DNA of 64,000 nt, taken from assembly GCA_023078555.1 (NCBI GenBank), contig CM041200.1, positions 6,921,361 to 6,985,360 on the forward strand. Reading direction: 5' to 3'. This DNA is from Ulva prolifera (lineage: Eukaryota; Chlorophyta; Ulvophyceae; Ulvales; Ulvaceae). Below the pieces are notes generated by a model that saw only the letters and a program-made list of their open reading frames with translations, did not search any database and was not told the DNA's origin. The position numbers were made by a program, and so were the translations under genes. This document shows, piece by piece, positions 1-9,399 of the stretch (positions within the stretch are counted from its first letter, which is position 1; each line of letters opens with the position of its first letter).

Positions 1-48
1 AATCTGCTTTGGCAATCCTACTGAGGCATTGCCTGGGATACTTCGAGC
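1..48. other. Unique flank left of the satellite array
   Basis: These bases do not match the satellite modules. Module sequence is recognisable from about position 49, so this looks like the left edge of the array. It is too short to say what it belongs to. Confidence 0.5.
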
Positions 49-1705
49 ATTCAACCTCACTCCACGCGGACGCGAGCATGTCCACTTCACACGGACTCGG
101 AGCAGACATATCGACTCCACGTGGATGAGGGCAGCTTGAACGTAGACGGAGGCTAAGCAATTAACCTCACTCCACGTCAATGGCCCGGTAGGTGTAACTT
201 GAGTTGACTCCACGTGGGCGCAAGCATGTCCAATTCACACAAGCTTGGAGGGGACATGTTCAGTGTATGCCGATTCGAGCATCTCCACTTCACATGGCTC
301 AGAGCGGACATATTGATTCCACGTGGACGAGGGCAACTTGAATGAAGACGGAGGCTAAGCAATCAACCTCACTCCACGTGGACGAAATGTCCAATTCACA
401 TGGACTTGGATGGGACATGTTCAATGCATGCGGATGAGAGCATCTCCACTTCACACGGCTCAGAGCGGACATATTGACTCCACGTGGATGAGGGCAGCTT
501 GAATGAAGACGAAGGCTAAGCAAGCAGCCTCACTTCACGTGGACGCAAGCATGTTCAATTCACATGGACTTGGATGGGACATGTTCAATGCATATGTGTA
601 ACTAGGATTGACTCCACGTGGACGCAAGCATATCTAATTTACACGAGCTTGGAGGGGGCATGTTCAGTGTATGCCGATTCGAGCCTCTCCACTTCACACG
701 GCTCAGAGCGGACATATTGACTCCACGTGGACGAGGGCAACTTGAATGAAGACGGAGGCTAAGCAATCAACCTCACTCCACGCGGACGCGAGCATGTCCA
801 CTTCACACGGACTCGGAGGGAACATGTTGACTCCACACGGACGAGGGCAACTTGAATGAAGACGAAGGCTAAGCAAGCAGCCTCACTCCACGTCAATGGC
901 CCGGTATGTGTAACTTGGATTGACTCCACGTGGACGCAAGCATATCCAATTCACACGAGCTTGGAGGGGACATGTTCAGTGTATGCCGATTCGAGCAACT
1001 CCACTTCACACGGCCCAGAGCGGACATATTGACTCCACGTGGTCGAGGGCAACTTGAATGAAGACGGAGGCTAAGCAATCAACCTCACTCCACGCGGACG
1101 CGAGCATGTCCACTTCACACGGACTCGGAGGGAACATGTTGACTTTACACGGACGAGGGCAACTTGAATGAAGACGGAGGCTAAGCAATCAACCTCACTT
1201 CACGTGGACGCAAGCATGTCCAATTCACATGGACTTGGATGGGACATGTTCAATGCATGCGGATGAGAGCATCTCCACTTCACACGGCTCAGAGCGGACA
1301 TATTGACTCCACGTGGATGAGGGCAGCTTGAATGAAGACGAAGGCTAAGCAAGCAGCCTCACTTCACGTGGACGCAAGCATGTTCAATTCACATGGACTT
1401 GGATGGGACATGTTCAATGCATATGTGTAACTAGGATTGACTCCACGTGGACGCAAGCATATCTAATTCACACGAGCTTGGAGGGGGCATGTTCAGTGTA
1501 TGCCGATTCGAGCCTCTCCACTTCACACGGCTCAGAGCGGACATATTGACTCCACGTGGACGAGGGCAAGTTGAATGAAGACGGAGGCTAAGCAATCAAC
1601 CTCACTCCACGCGGACGCGAGCATGTCCACTTCACACGGACTCGGAGGGAACATGTTGACTCCACACGGACGAGACAACCTCACTTCACGTGGACGCAAG
1701 CATGT
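49..1705. repeat. Satellite array, segment 1
   Basis: Tandem satellite made of the P, Q, R and S modules described for the segment at 10981-29505. The segment ends in CATGT, which is repeated after copia A1 at 6439-6443, so A1 split a continuous array. The order of modules here resembles 11795-12800 and 19399-20410. Short open frames on both strands are by-products of the repeat and are not called as genes. Confidence 0.95.
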
Positions 1706-2011
1706 TGTCACGACATGTGGGTCGTTAGCAAGCACTCTGTATTACATGAGAGAGGGCGACATATTTATGCAATGAGTTTGATCACACCTGTCACGACATG
1801 TGGGTCGTTAGCAAGCACTCTGTGATGCTCACTAACTACAGCTACACTATATGCAGATCAATATCCCACAGTCATGACCACTAGCACACTGTTGCTGCAT
1901 GATATGCATTAGCCGCTACATTGACTCAGCACGAGTCAGCGCGAGTCAGCGCGAGTCAGCATGTCTACTCAGCGGGCGCTCAGCACTAGGCTAAACACAC
2001 TTCTCTCAACA
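1706..2011 (-). repeat. 3' LTR of copia A1
   Basis: 306 bp, identical to 6133-6438. The outer 35 bases (1706-1740) recur inside the LTR at 1789-1823, an 83-bp period. The inner copy is preceded by ACC on the plus strand, which mimics the LTR/primer-site boundary. Confidence 0.97.
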
Positions 2012-2022
2012 CGCCCCCATAG
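2012..2022 (-). promoter_or_regulatory. Polypurine tract of copia A1
   Basis: On the coding strand a G-rich run (ATGGGGGCG) lies directly before the 3' LTR, the usual place for the plus-strand primer of reverse transcription. The same run is present in A2 at 42115-42125. Confidence 0.75.
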
Positions 2023-2023
2023 T

Positions 2024-3584
2024 CTAGGGCACAACGCCAAGCGTCTGTCGATGCTTCTCAAACATCTGTTGCGACAGTGGCTTCGTTAAAACATCAGCTG
2101 GATTGTCAGCTGTTGGAACTGGTATGAATCTCATCTGTTGTCGCTTCACCTTCTCTCTCACATGATGGAAAACAATTTCTATGTGCTTAGTCCGGGCAGC
2201 TGAAAGTGGATCTTCAATTAAACTCTTCGCTGCCCTGTTGTCAATCCCTATTGGTATACAAGCTGGAGGAAGGCCCACTTGAGGAGCCATGTCGTACAGA
2301 TACTGTACTTCTTTTGCAATCTCTCCAGCTGCTATGTATTCTGCTTCTGATGATGAGCGACTCACGGTGGCCTGCTTGGAACACTTCCAGACAATGCTAC
2401 CTATGCCGCACTTCACAATGAATCCTGTCGTTGATTTCCGTGTATTCACACAACCAGCCCAGTCAGAATCACAGAAACCATGCAATGCACATTCAGGGCC
2501 TCCTAGTCGCAAGCTATAGGAAGCAGTGCCATGCAGGTATAGCAGCACATCTTTCAGCCTAGCAAAGTTGCTGCATGTTGGCTGAGCAGTAAATCTGGCC
2601 AGGTAGGAGACAGCGAACGCAACATCTGGCCTGGTGTGGTTGGCAATGTGGAGAAGAGCTCCCACAATAGACTTGTACTGCGAAATGGCGGTTGGATCTG
2701 TGATTGTTTGACCTGATGGGTCTTTATATACATTGACGATCATTGGGATTGACACTGGCCATGCATCTTGAAGATTGTGCTCATCAATCAGCTTTTCAAT
2801 GTGGCGTTGCTGCTTTAAGTAGACGAGCTTCTGTTGGCGATTTCGTTGAATTGACATTTGCAGGAAGAACTTTGACTCACCCAGATCTTTCCCAGGGAAT
2901 TTGAGCAAGATTGCTTGCTTGATCCTTCTGAACGCTGCTCAATTTCTTGGCAGCAATCTGAATGTCGTCCACATAACAGAGGAGGAGGACAAAGCCGAGT
3001 TGCTCAGAGAACAACATGAACAATGCACCATCGCTCTTGTTCTGGACAAATCCCAGGAAGACAATGTGGGCTGAGAGCAGCTTGTTCCACACACGTGGAG
3101 CCTGCTTGAGGCCATACAGACTCTTGTTCAAGAGACAAGCACGGCCTGTGTTGTCATCATATCCCGCGGGCTGTTGCATGAATATCTGCTCTTCTAGATC
3201 GCCTTGGATGAAGGCATTTTTTATATCAATGGCATGGCACTCAAGATCAAAGCTTGCCACGATAGAGAAGAACAGGCGGACTGTGCTTGCACGCACAACT
3301 GGAGAAAAGACTGCATTGTAGTCTACTCCAGGTCTTTGAAAGAAGCCTTTGATCACAAGGCGCGCTTTGTAGCGCTCAATTGAACCATCTGCGTTCAACT
3401 TCCTCTTGAACACCCATTTGGATGGAATGGCCTTTTTATCACGTGGCACTGCCATGAGTTCCCACGCATTCATTGATACGAGAGAATTGTACTCCTCATC
3501 AGCTGCAACTTGCCAAAATGGCGCTTCAGGTCCAGCAAGTGCTGCTTCAATGGTCAAGGGCTCAGGAGCGAGCCCTACAGCCGA
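2024..3584 (-). pseudogene. Copia A1 reverse transcriptase-RNase H, frameshifted
   Basis: This reading frame should yield RT and RNase H, which copy the element RNA into DNA inside the virus-like particle. It lies in the -1 frame relative to the Gag-integrase frame and lacks a convincing ATG, so it is probably expressed by frameshifting at 3584-3590. The YVDD catalytic motif and the RNase H motifs (CDSDWAG, SSSEAEY) are visible. Compared with A2, this copy has one extra C near 2924, splitting the frame into 2877-3557 and 2024-2908. It also has three extra bases near 2980 that add one Leu before CYVDD. The extra Leu may be tolerated, but the frameshift should abolish full-length RT. Confidence 0.9.
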
Positions 3585-3590
3585 AAATTC
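3557..3590 (-). promoter_or_regulatory. Candidate -1 ribosomal frameshift signal, copia A1
   Basis: On the coding strand, heptamer GAATTTT (3584-3590) lies in phase as G AAT TTT. A 7-nt spacer follows, then a perfect 7-bp hairpin, AGGGCTC and GAGCCCT around a 6-nt loop (3557-3576). The zero-frame stop TAG at 3575-3577 lies between heptamer and hairpin. Slipping back one base joins integrase to RT. The first base departs from the canonical X XXY YYZ pattern, which family B matches exactly. Confidence 0.65.
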
Positions 3591-6088
3591 ACGTGGGCGT
3601 TGCGTGGGAGACCGTGCATAAATTGCCGATAAGGATCCTGAGGTGGCTGCCGTTTGCGCGGAGGATTGCGCCGTGGCATGACGGGATGCACGGCGGACTC
3701 ATCAGAAGGTTCCTCTTCTGGAGCTGGATCCTCAGGCGCTTGCTCTTGTTCATCATAGAGCGGATTTGTCGACATGAGTGGCTGCACATGCGCCGGCGGC
3801 AATGGCAGAGAAATTTGCTGCTGCGATTGCTGCTGAGTCTGAGGCTGCGGTTGCGATGCTGCTTGTGGTGGCGCTTGCGGTGGTGTTTGTGGCGGCGCTG
3901 CTGCGTCCATCACATCTGACAACATGTCGAAGCGATCATCGCTTGCTGGTGCTGCCGACTCATCAAACCTCACATCTCTGGAGATCTGGACCTTGCCATC
4001 AGGAAGCAGGATTCTGAATGCTTTGAAATTTGGCTGAGCATAGCCAAGATGCTTACCCACGACTGCTTTGGCTGGGAGTTGACCTTTCTTGCGCTTCTCA
4101 GATGGGACTCGCACGAAGCACGTGCAGCCCCAGATGTGCAAATTGCTAATGTCAGGCTTGGTGCCTTTCAGGAGCTGCCATGATGATGGCTCACCTTCGC
4201 TGGACATGATGTTGGACAGATACACGGCATGCATTGCTGCCTCTGCCCAATACTTCTTCTTTAAGCCTGCATCTGCCATCAGAGAGTCACGCAAAGCCGA
4301 GCAAGAGCCGATGCCTCGCTCTGCATGCCCATTCTCAGCTGGGCTGTAGCCTGATGTTTCTTGTGACTCAATGTGCCTGTCATTGAGGAAGGACTGCACT
4401 TTGTTGGACAGAAACACTGTGTCGCGATCAAAGCGCACGGCACGAACAGTGGCATTGTACTTCTTCTCAAGTTTCGGAATGAGATTCATCAGTGCATCTG
4501 CTGCATCAGATTTTCTGGCAATCGGGACGATGACTTTATAGCCACTGAAGTCATCAACGACCATCAGGTAGTAATTGGCACCACCTGCGGATGTTTCAAA
4601 TGGTCCTGCGATATCAGTGTGCAGACGCTCCAGCTTGGCAGATGCTCTGCGGTGTGTTGCGGGAAATGATTCTCTCTTCATCCTCCCTATTGCACACGGG
4701 GTGCACACAGCTGTTGACTTGAGCTGTTCATCAAACACACGAGCTGGGGGCAGGCCTTGCACAGTCTCTCCTCGGGACATCTTTGCCAAGGTGCTGTGGC
4801 CTGCATGGCCGAATCTGCGATGCCATATGATGGCATCATTCACATGGGATGCAGCAGCAGCCTGTATCACCTGATCTGAGATGATCGGCTCACACTGTAC
4901 ACAGTAGAGACGATTGACTTTGTCGCCTCTCAAGAGCTGCTTGGAGCCATTGCAAAGAATAATCTTGTCTTTCTCGCCTGTGTACGAGAGCCCTGCTTCA
5001 TCAGCACGGCTGAGAGATATCAGATTGTCTTGCAGCTTCGGAACAAGCAGCACATTCTTCAGCTCGACCTCTTCACCGCAATGATTGGTCAGCTTGACTG
5101 TGCCAACGGCTGAAACTTCCTCGGTCTGGTTGTTGGCTACAGTACACGTTGATTGCATGGCAGTAATGTCATGCAGATACTCAGCTCGATTCACCATGTG
5201 ATCGGTAGCTGCTGAATCAAAGAGCCATCTGGACTCTTGTGAGGACGCAGCATTTGCAATGCAAACAAATGCGCTGGTGCTTGGAGGGCCAGATGCTTGA
5301 TTAGCATTGGCACCAGAACCTCTGCCACTGCCACGATATCCACGGCCACGGCCTCGGCCACGGCCTCTGCCACGGCCTCTACCACGGCCTGCGCCTCGGC
5401 CAGCATTGGGATCATTCTCATAGGAAAGCTGATCATTCTTCAGTTTGAAGCACTGGAGAATCTGATGGCCTGGTCTGTGGCAATACTCACATTGATATCT
5501 CTGATCTGAGCTTATCTGATAAGCTCCGGACCGGGATGATGATGACGTGTCATGCAGCTTCTGATAGAAGGTGCCTCTGAGATTCTCAGTCACATCATCA
5601 AATGAGGGCAGAGTGGGCCGAGCCGATGTGGCTTGAGCCCATGATGAGAAGTCAGATTCATCAAGGGCAGCTAGAAACGTGAGTACAAACTCGTCTTCCT
5701 TGTGCATTTGTGCTGAGATCAATTCAGCACGTAAATGCTCTGCTCTGGTGATGAAGGTGTCAAGTGACTCATCAGCATTTTTTCTGAAGCTAGCTTGAGC
5801 TCGAGATAAGGCTATCTTCCGAGCCGAACTGACACCGGAGAACTGCTTCTTCAGCACGTCCCATATGTCTTTGGGAGATGCTGTGGGGCTGACTTGATGT
5901 ATTAAATCATCTCCGACATTGCATGCAAGTGCAAGTCGAGCTGCGTTTTTATGAGCAACGTCACCAGCATCATTGGCAACGGCGGTCCAACATTCAAGGC
6001 TTCTAAGCAGGATTTCCATCCGCTGAAACCATTGGACGGCATTGGCTTGAGTGAGCTCAATGCCAAGCTTGACATCTTTAAGATTCAT
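3575..6088 (-). CDS. Copia A1 Gag-protease-integrase polyprotein
   Basis: 837 residues, opening at ATG with MNLKDVKLG. Residues 1-190 are the Gag capsid region. A CX2CX4HX4C zinc knuckle spans 200-213, followed by an Arg-Gly tract at about 230-258, both likely RNA-binding. The aspartic protease site is D291-S292-A293 in WLFDSAATDH. Integrase has an HHCC finger (H423, H428, C462, C465) and a catalytic triad D492, D554, E590 with the classic 35-residue gap between the last two. A Pro/Gln-rich tail leads to a TAG at HVNFRL. RT is absent from this frame and follows in -1. No inactivating lesion is visible, so this copy could still supply Gag and integrase. Confidence 0.95.
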   Translation of the reverse strand: MNLKDVKLGIELTQANAVQWFQRMEILLRSLECWTAVANDAGDVAHKNAARLALACNVGDDLIHQVSPTASPKDIWDVLKKQFSGVSSARKIALSRAQASFRKNADESLDTFITRAEHLRAELISAQMHKEDEFVLTFLAALDESDFSSWAQATSARPTLPSFDDVTENLRGTFYQKLHDTSSSSRSGAYQISSDQRYQCEYCHRPGHQILQCFKLKNDQLSYENDPNAGRGAGRGRGRGRGRGRGRGRGYRGSGRGSGANANQASGPPSTSAFVCIANAASSQESRWLFDSAATDHMVNRAEYLHDITAMQSTCTVANNQTEEVSAVGTVKLTNHCGEEVELKNVLLVPKLQDNLISLSRADEAGLSYTGEKDKIILCNGSKQLLRGDKVNRLYCVQCEPIISDQVIQAAAASHVNDAIIWHRRFGHAGHSTLAKMSRGETVQGLPPARVFDEQLKSTAVCTPCAIGRMKRESFPATHRRASAKLERLHTDIAGPFETSAGGANYYLMVVDDFSGYKVIVPIARKSDAADALMNLIPKLEKKYNATVRAVRFDRDTVFLSNKVQSFLNDRHIESQETSGYSPAENGHAERGIGSCSALRDSLMADAGLKKKYWAEAAMHAVYLSNIMSSEGEPSSWQLLKGTKPDISNLHIWGCTCFVRVPSEKRKKGQLPAKAVVGKHLGYAQPNFKAFRILLPDGKVQISRDVRFDESAAPASDDRFDMLSDVMDAAAPPQTPPQAPPQAASQPQPQTQQQSQQQISLPLPPAHVQPLMSTNPLYDEQEQAPEDPAPEEEPSDESAVHPVMPRRNPPRKRQPPQDPYRQFMHGLPRNAHVNFRL

Positions 6089-6122
6089 TTCAGATCTTTG
6101 AAACGCAGTGGATTCGTCAAAA

Positions 6123-6132
6123 GCCCATAACC
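6123..6132 (-). promoter_or_regulatory. Primer-binding site of copia A1 (initiator tRNA-Met anticodon arm)
   Basis: The plus strand reads GCCCATAACC directly beside the 5' LTR. This equals part of the anticodon arm of eukaryotic initiator tRNA-Met, so the element RNA would pair with it. Drosophila copia is known to prime from a 5' half of this tRNA. The match is 10 nt here and 13 nt in family B. Confidence 0.75.
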
Positions 6133-6438
6133 TGTCACGACATGTGGGTCGTTAGCAAGCACTCTGTATTACATGAGAGAGGGCGACATATTTATGCAAT
6201 GAGTTTGATCACACCTGTCACGACATGTGGGTCGTTAGCAAGCACTCTGTGATGCTCACTAACTACAGCTACACTATATGCAGATCAATATCCCACAGTC
6301 ATGACCACTAGCACACTGTTGCTGCATGATATGCATTAGCCGCTACATTGACTCAGCACGAGTCAGCGCGAGTCAGCGCGAGTCAGCATGTCTACTCAGC
6401 GGGCGCTCAGCACTAGGCTAAACACACTTCTCTCAACA
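6133..6438 (-). repeat. 5' LTR of copia A1
   Basis: 306 bp and identical to 1706-2011, with the same internal 35-bp duplication. It would carry the element's promoter. TSD copy CATGT follows at 6439-6443. Confidence 0.97.
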
Positions 6439-7446
6439 CATGTCCAATTCACATGGACTTGGATGGGACATGTTCAATGCATATGTGTAACTAGGATTGA
6501 CTCCACGTGGACGCATGCATATCTAATTCACACGAGCTTGGAGGGGGCATGTTCAGTGTATGCCGATTCGAGCCTCTCCACTTCACACGGCTCAGAGCGG
6601 ACATATTGACTCCACGTGGACGAGGGCAAGTTGAATGAAGACGGAGGCTAAGCAATCAACCTCACTCCACGCGGACGCGAGCATGTCCACTTCACACGGA
6701 CTCGGAGGGAACATGTTGACTCCACACGGACGAGACAGCCTCACTTCACGTGGACGCAAGCATGTTCAATTCACATGGACTTGGATGGGACATGTTCAAT
6801 GCATATGTGTAACTAGGATTGACTCCACGTGGACGCAAGCATATCTAATTCACACGAGCTTGGAGGGGGCATGTTCAGTGTATGCCGATTCGAGCCTCTC
6901 CACTTCACACGGCTCAGAGCGGACATATTGACTCCACGTGGACGAGGGCAAGTTGAATGAAGACGGAGGCTAAGCAATCAACCTCGCTCCACGCGGACGC
7001 GAGCATGTCCACTTCACACGGACTCGGAGGGAACATGTTGACTCCACACGGACGAGACAACCTCACTTCACGTGGACGCAAGCATGTCCAATTCACATGG
7101 ACTTGGATGGGACATGTTCAATGCATATGTGTAACTAGGATTGACTCCACGTGGACGCATGCATATCTAATTCACACGAGCTTGGAGGGGGCATGTTCAG
7201 TGTATGCCGATTCGAGCCTCTCCACTTCACACGGCTCAGAGCGGACATATTGACTCCACGTGGACGAGGGCAACTTGAATGAAGACGGAGGCTAAGCAAT
7301 CAACCTCACTCCACGCGGACGCGAGCATGTCCACTTCACACGGACTCGGAGGGAACATGTTGACTCCACACGGACGAGGGCAACTTGAATGAAGACGAAG
7401 GCTAAGCAAGCAGCCTCACTCCACGTCAATGGCCCGGTATGTGTAA
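6439..7446. repeat. Satellite array, segment 2
   Basis: Between copia A1 and the Harbinger element. It holds a short run of the 322-bp higher-order repeat (P'+S), visible as similar blocks at about 6313 offset into 6635 and 6957, then a P module and the start of an R module. It ends in TAA, the Harbinger target site. Confidence 0.95.
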
Positions 7447-7461
7447 GGCCGTGTTCAGTGG
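7447..7461 (+). repeat. Left terminal inverted repeat of Harbinger element
   Basis: GGCCGTGTTCAGTGG, the exact inverse complement of 10966-10980. Identity stops after these 15 bases. Confidence 0.95.
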
Positions 7462-7740
7462 GCTGACCTCGGTAAATAAAAAAGTTGCAAAAGGCCTGAA
7501 CGAAGCATGAACTATACATATAAACATCATTTAAGTACTTCTGGACCGGCCGTTTGTCCAAATTTGATGTCGTTTAAAAGTTATTTACTGATGCGTGATG
7601 TGACCCACGAATGTGTCCGGTGGGGTATGTGACCCCCCCGGGGGGGGGGTATACATTGCCTGGACGCATGTCGGCGGACGCGGACGAGGTCGCGAGCTAG
7701 GACGCATGCCCTCAAGAGTTCGTCACAACGGGCTCTGACC
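7462..7740 (+). other. Harbinger left subterminal and leader region
   Basis: Non-coding stretch before the Myb-like gene. It contains C7 followed directly by G10 at 7633-7649, flanked by GTATGTGA and TATAC, which can form a strong foldback. This may be a leader or promoter element; no TATA box is called with confidence. Confidence 0.5.
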
Positions 7741-7845
7741 ATGGCCAAGCTAATTTATATTGTTCCTAAATTCTTTATTAAGTATTATAAACTTCTGCTC
7801 GTCGTCTCCGATCGTTCTTTTGACTGTCTGTTTCCGATTATCATC

Positions 7846-9213
7846 ATGTCTGCGTCTACCAGCAAGGGACACCTCTCTCGTGAGCAGGAAGAGGTTCTGT
7901 TGGATAGTTTCTTGCGATATCCTCCGATCGGTGGTCTCCGGGACGGTGTCATGGCCGAGGGCAAGTCGGCGGTCTTGTTTGAGAAGGTCTCGAAAGACTA
8001 TGTCGAGACCGTGGCACCGCTCATTGCTGAGATGGACAGGCACAACGCAACGTGTGCCAAGAACGCTGTGAAACCATACAAAGAAAGTAAGTACATGGAC
8101 GGCCCTGCGGTGAAGAACGTCTGGAAGAGGTGGATGTCGAAGTACCGTGCGGTGAAGGCCAAGTATCAGGTCACGGCCAGCATGTCGAAGGGTCAGACCG
8201 GCCTTTCTGGGGATGAAGCTCTTCCCAAGAGTGCCAATGATGCAATCACGGAGGCCACCGAGCAGGGGTGGCATTTGTTCTCCCGCTTCCACAATCAGTG
8301 GCGCCTGAGCTCACGGTTCGATGAATGCCACAGCAGCACCACGCTGACCCCACCCAGAGCAGGGGGCGCCGGGGCCGGGGGTGGGTCTGGGGGCGAGGGT
8401 GGGCCTCATGGTGGCCAGGGGCCTGATCAGCCTACAAAGGGGGGTGCTGCGGCGGCCCTCGTTGGCCTTTCGCGCGCACCGGCGGGAGCGACTGAGGAGG
8501 ATGATCAGGGTGAGACTGTAGTGGTTGCAGATGTCTGCAAGAGTAGCAAGGCGCCACGGCGCCAGAGTGCAGTTGCTGCATCTGCAGCCATTGCCTTTGC
8601 TATCGCATCGGATACGGACGATGCCATGGAGGTGCCCCCCCCACCCGTGCTCGAGGCGGAGTCTTCATGGGACTCCTCCATGGAAGGCCAGGGTTTGGTG
8701 AACCCGACCGGCGTAGGGTCTGATGAGTACAATGAGCGCAGGGCACGCCACCTCACGCGGAAGGCTGCTCGGGAGGCGGTGGCCAAACCGATCAGCCTCA
8801 AGCGGAAGGCGAGTGCCGGGGGCAGTAGCGAGGGGAGGAAGAGTGAGGTGGGTGTGATCAAGCGGGAGAGCGGGCGTGACCGCCGCCTGGCTGCACAGGT
8901 TGAATCGCAGCGGGCGGATTCTGCGAAAGAGTGTGAGCAGATGCGGGGTAAAATGTTTGGGAGTGTCATGAAGGAGACAACGCAGAGTAAGGTTGCTGCC
9001 TTGGAGAGGCAGACGGCCGCTCTCGTGGAAATGGAGCGCGAGAAAGCTGCTGCCGCTGCTGCGATTGCTTCGGCTCAGATAGATCAGCAGAGGCTGGACA
9101 AGCTTGTGGACATATATATGAGGCAGAATCCTGAGCTGTCTCCATCCAAGGCGATGGAGAAAGCACATGATGCTGTTGACCGCCAGAGGGCAAGGCAGCA
9201 GGCCACTGTGTAG
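7846..9213 (+). CDS. Harbinger Myb/SANT-like DNA-binding protein
   Basis: The accessory protein of PIF/Harbinger elements, which in studied systems binds the transposase and brings it to the element ends in the nucleus. The frame is open from ATG 7741 (490 residues). The first 35 residues are hydrophobic and AT-rich, more like leader, so ATG 7846 (MSASTSKGH) is preferred, giving 455 residues. A Myb/SANT-like trihelical region covers about residues 10-110, with conserved hydrophobics and two Trp in VWKRWMSKY. A Gly-rich linker follows. A Lys/Arg-rich stretch could hold nuclear localisation signals. An Ala/Glu/Gln-rich coiled coil lies near the C-terminus. It is convergent with the transposase gene across a 186-bp gap. 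Start choice is an inference. Confidence 0.85.
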   Translation: MSASTSKGHLSREQEEVLLDSFLRYPPIGGLRDGVMAEGKSAVLFEKVSKDYVETVAPLIAEMDRHNATCAKNAVKPYKESKYMDGPAVKNVWKRWMSKYRAVKAKYQVTASMSKGQTGLSGDEALPKSANDAITEATEQGWHLFSRFHNQWRLSSRFDECHSSTTLTPPRAGGAGAGGGSGGEGGPHGGQGPDQPTKGGAAAALVGLSRAPAGATEEDDQGETVVVADVCKSSKAPRRQSAVAASAAIAFAIASDTDDAMEVPPPPVLEAESSWDSSMEGQGLVNPTGVGSDEYNERRARHLTRKAAREAVAKPISLKRKASAGGSSEGRKSEVGVIKRESGRDRRLAAQVESQRADSAKECEQMRGKMFGSVMKETTQSKVAALERQTAALVEMEREKAAAAAAIASAQIDQQRLDKLVDIYMRQNPELSPSKAMEKAHDAVDRQRARQQATV

Positions 9214-9399
9214 TCGTGGTTCGCGGGGATGCTCGCTTGTTCATGAGATTGGTGGCAGTATACCACAACTCGGTGGTGCTATACAATCTATTCGATTTGA
9301 GCAGTAGGCCATGTACCAATTCATGCATGAATTGCAAGGCAGTGTACTTGATATTCACCGCAATTACGCATGCATCTCGAACAACAGACCATACACAGG
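9214..9399. other. Intergenic region between convergent Harbinger genes
   Basis: 186 bp between the stop of the Myb-like gene and the stop of the transposase gene. It presumably holds both 3' UTRs and polyadenylation signals. No further gene is seen. Confidence 0.6.

Larger units (their letters stand above)
1706..6438 (-). mobile_element. Ty1/copia LTR retrotransposon, family A copy 1 (A1)
   Basis: A complete 4733-bp element on the minus strand. It has two identical 306-bp LTRs with TG...CA ends and a 5-bp TSD, CATGT at 1701-1705 and 6439-6443. The order is Gag, protease, integrase, RT, RNase H, with integrase before RT, which defines the copia superfamily. Identical LTRs indicate recent insertion. 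A one-base insertion near 2924 breaks the RT frame, so this copy probably cannot make RT itself, although Gag-protease-integrase is intact. Confidence 0.97.

Noticed and set aside
3016-3919. Plus-strand frames of 101-148 codons antisense to copia
   Set aside because: They are shadows of RT and integrase; the same frames recur at the matching place in A2.
5191-5436. Ala/Val-rich 81-codon minus-strand frame as a gene
   Set aside because: It is the alternate frame of the Arg-Gly tract in copia Gag. The same shadow occurs in A2 and B.
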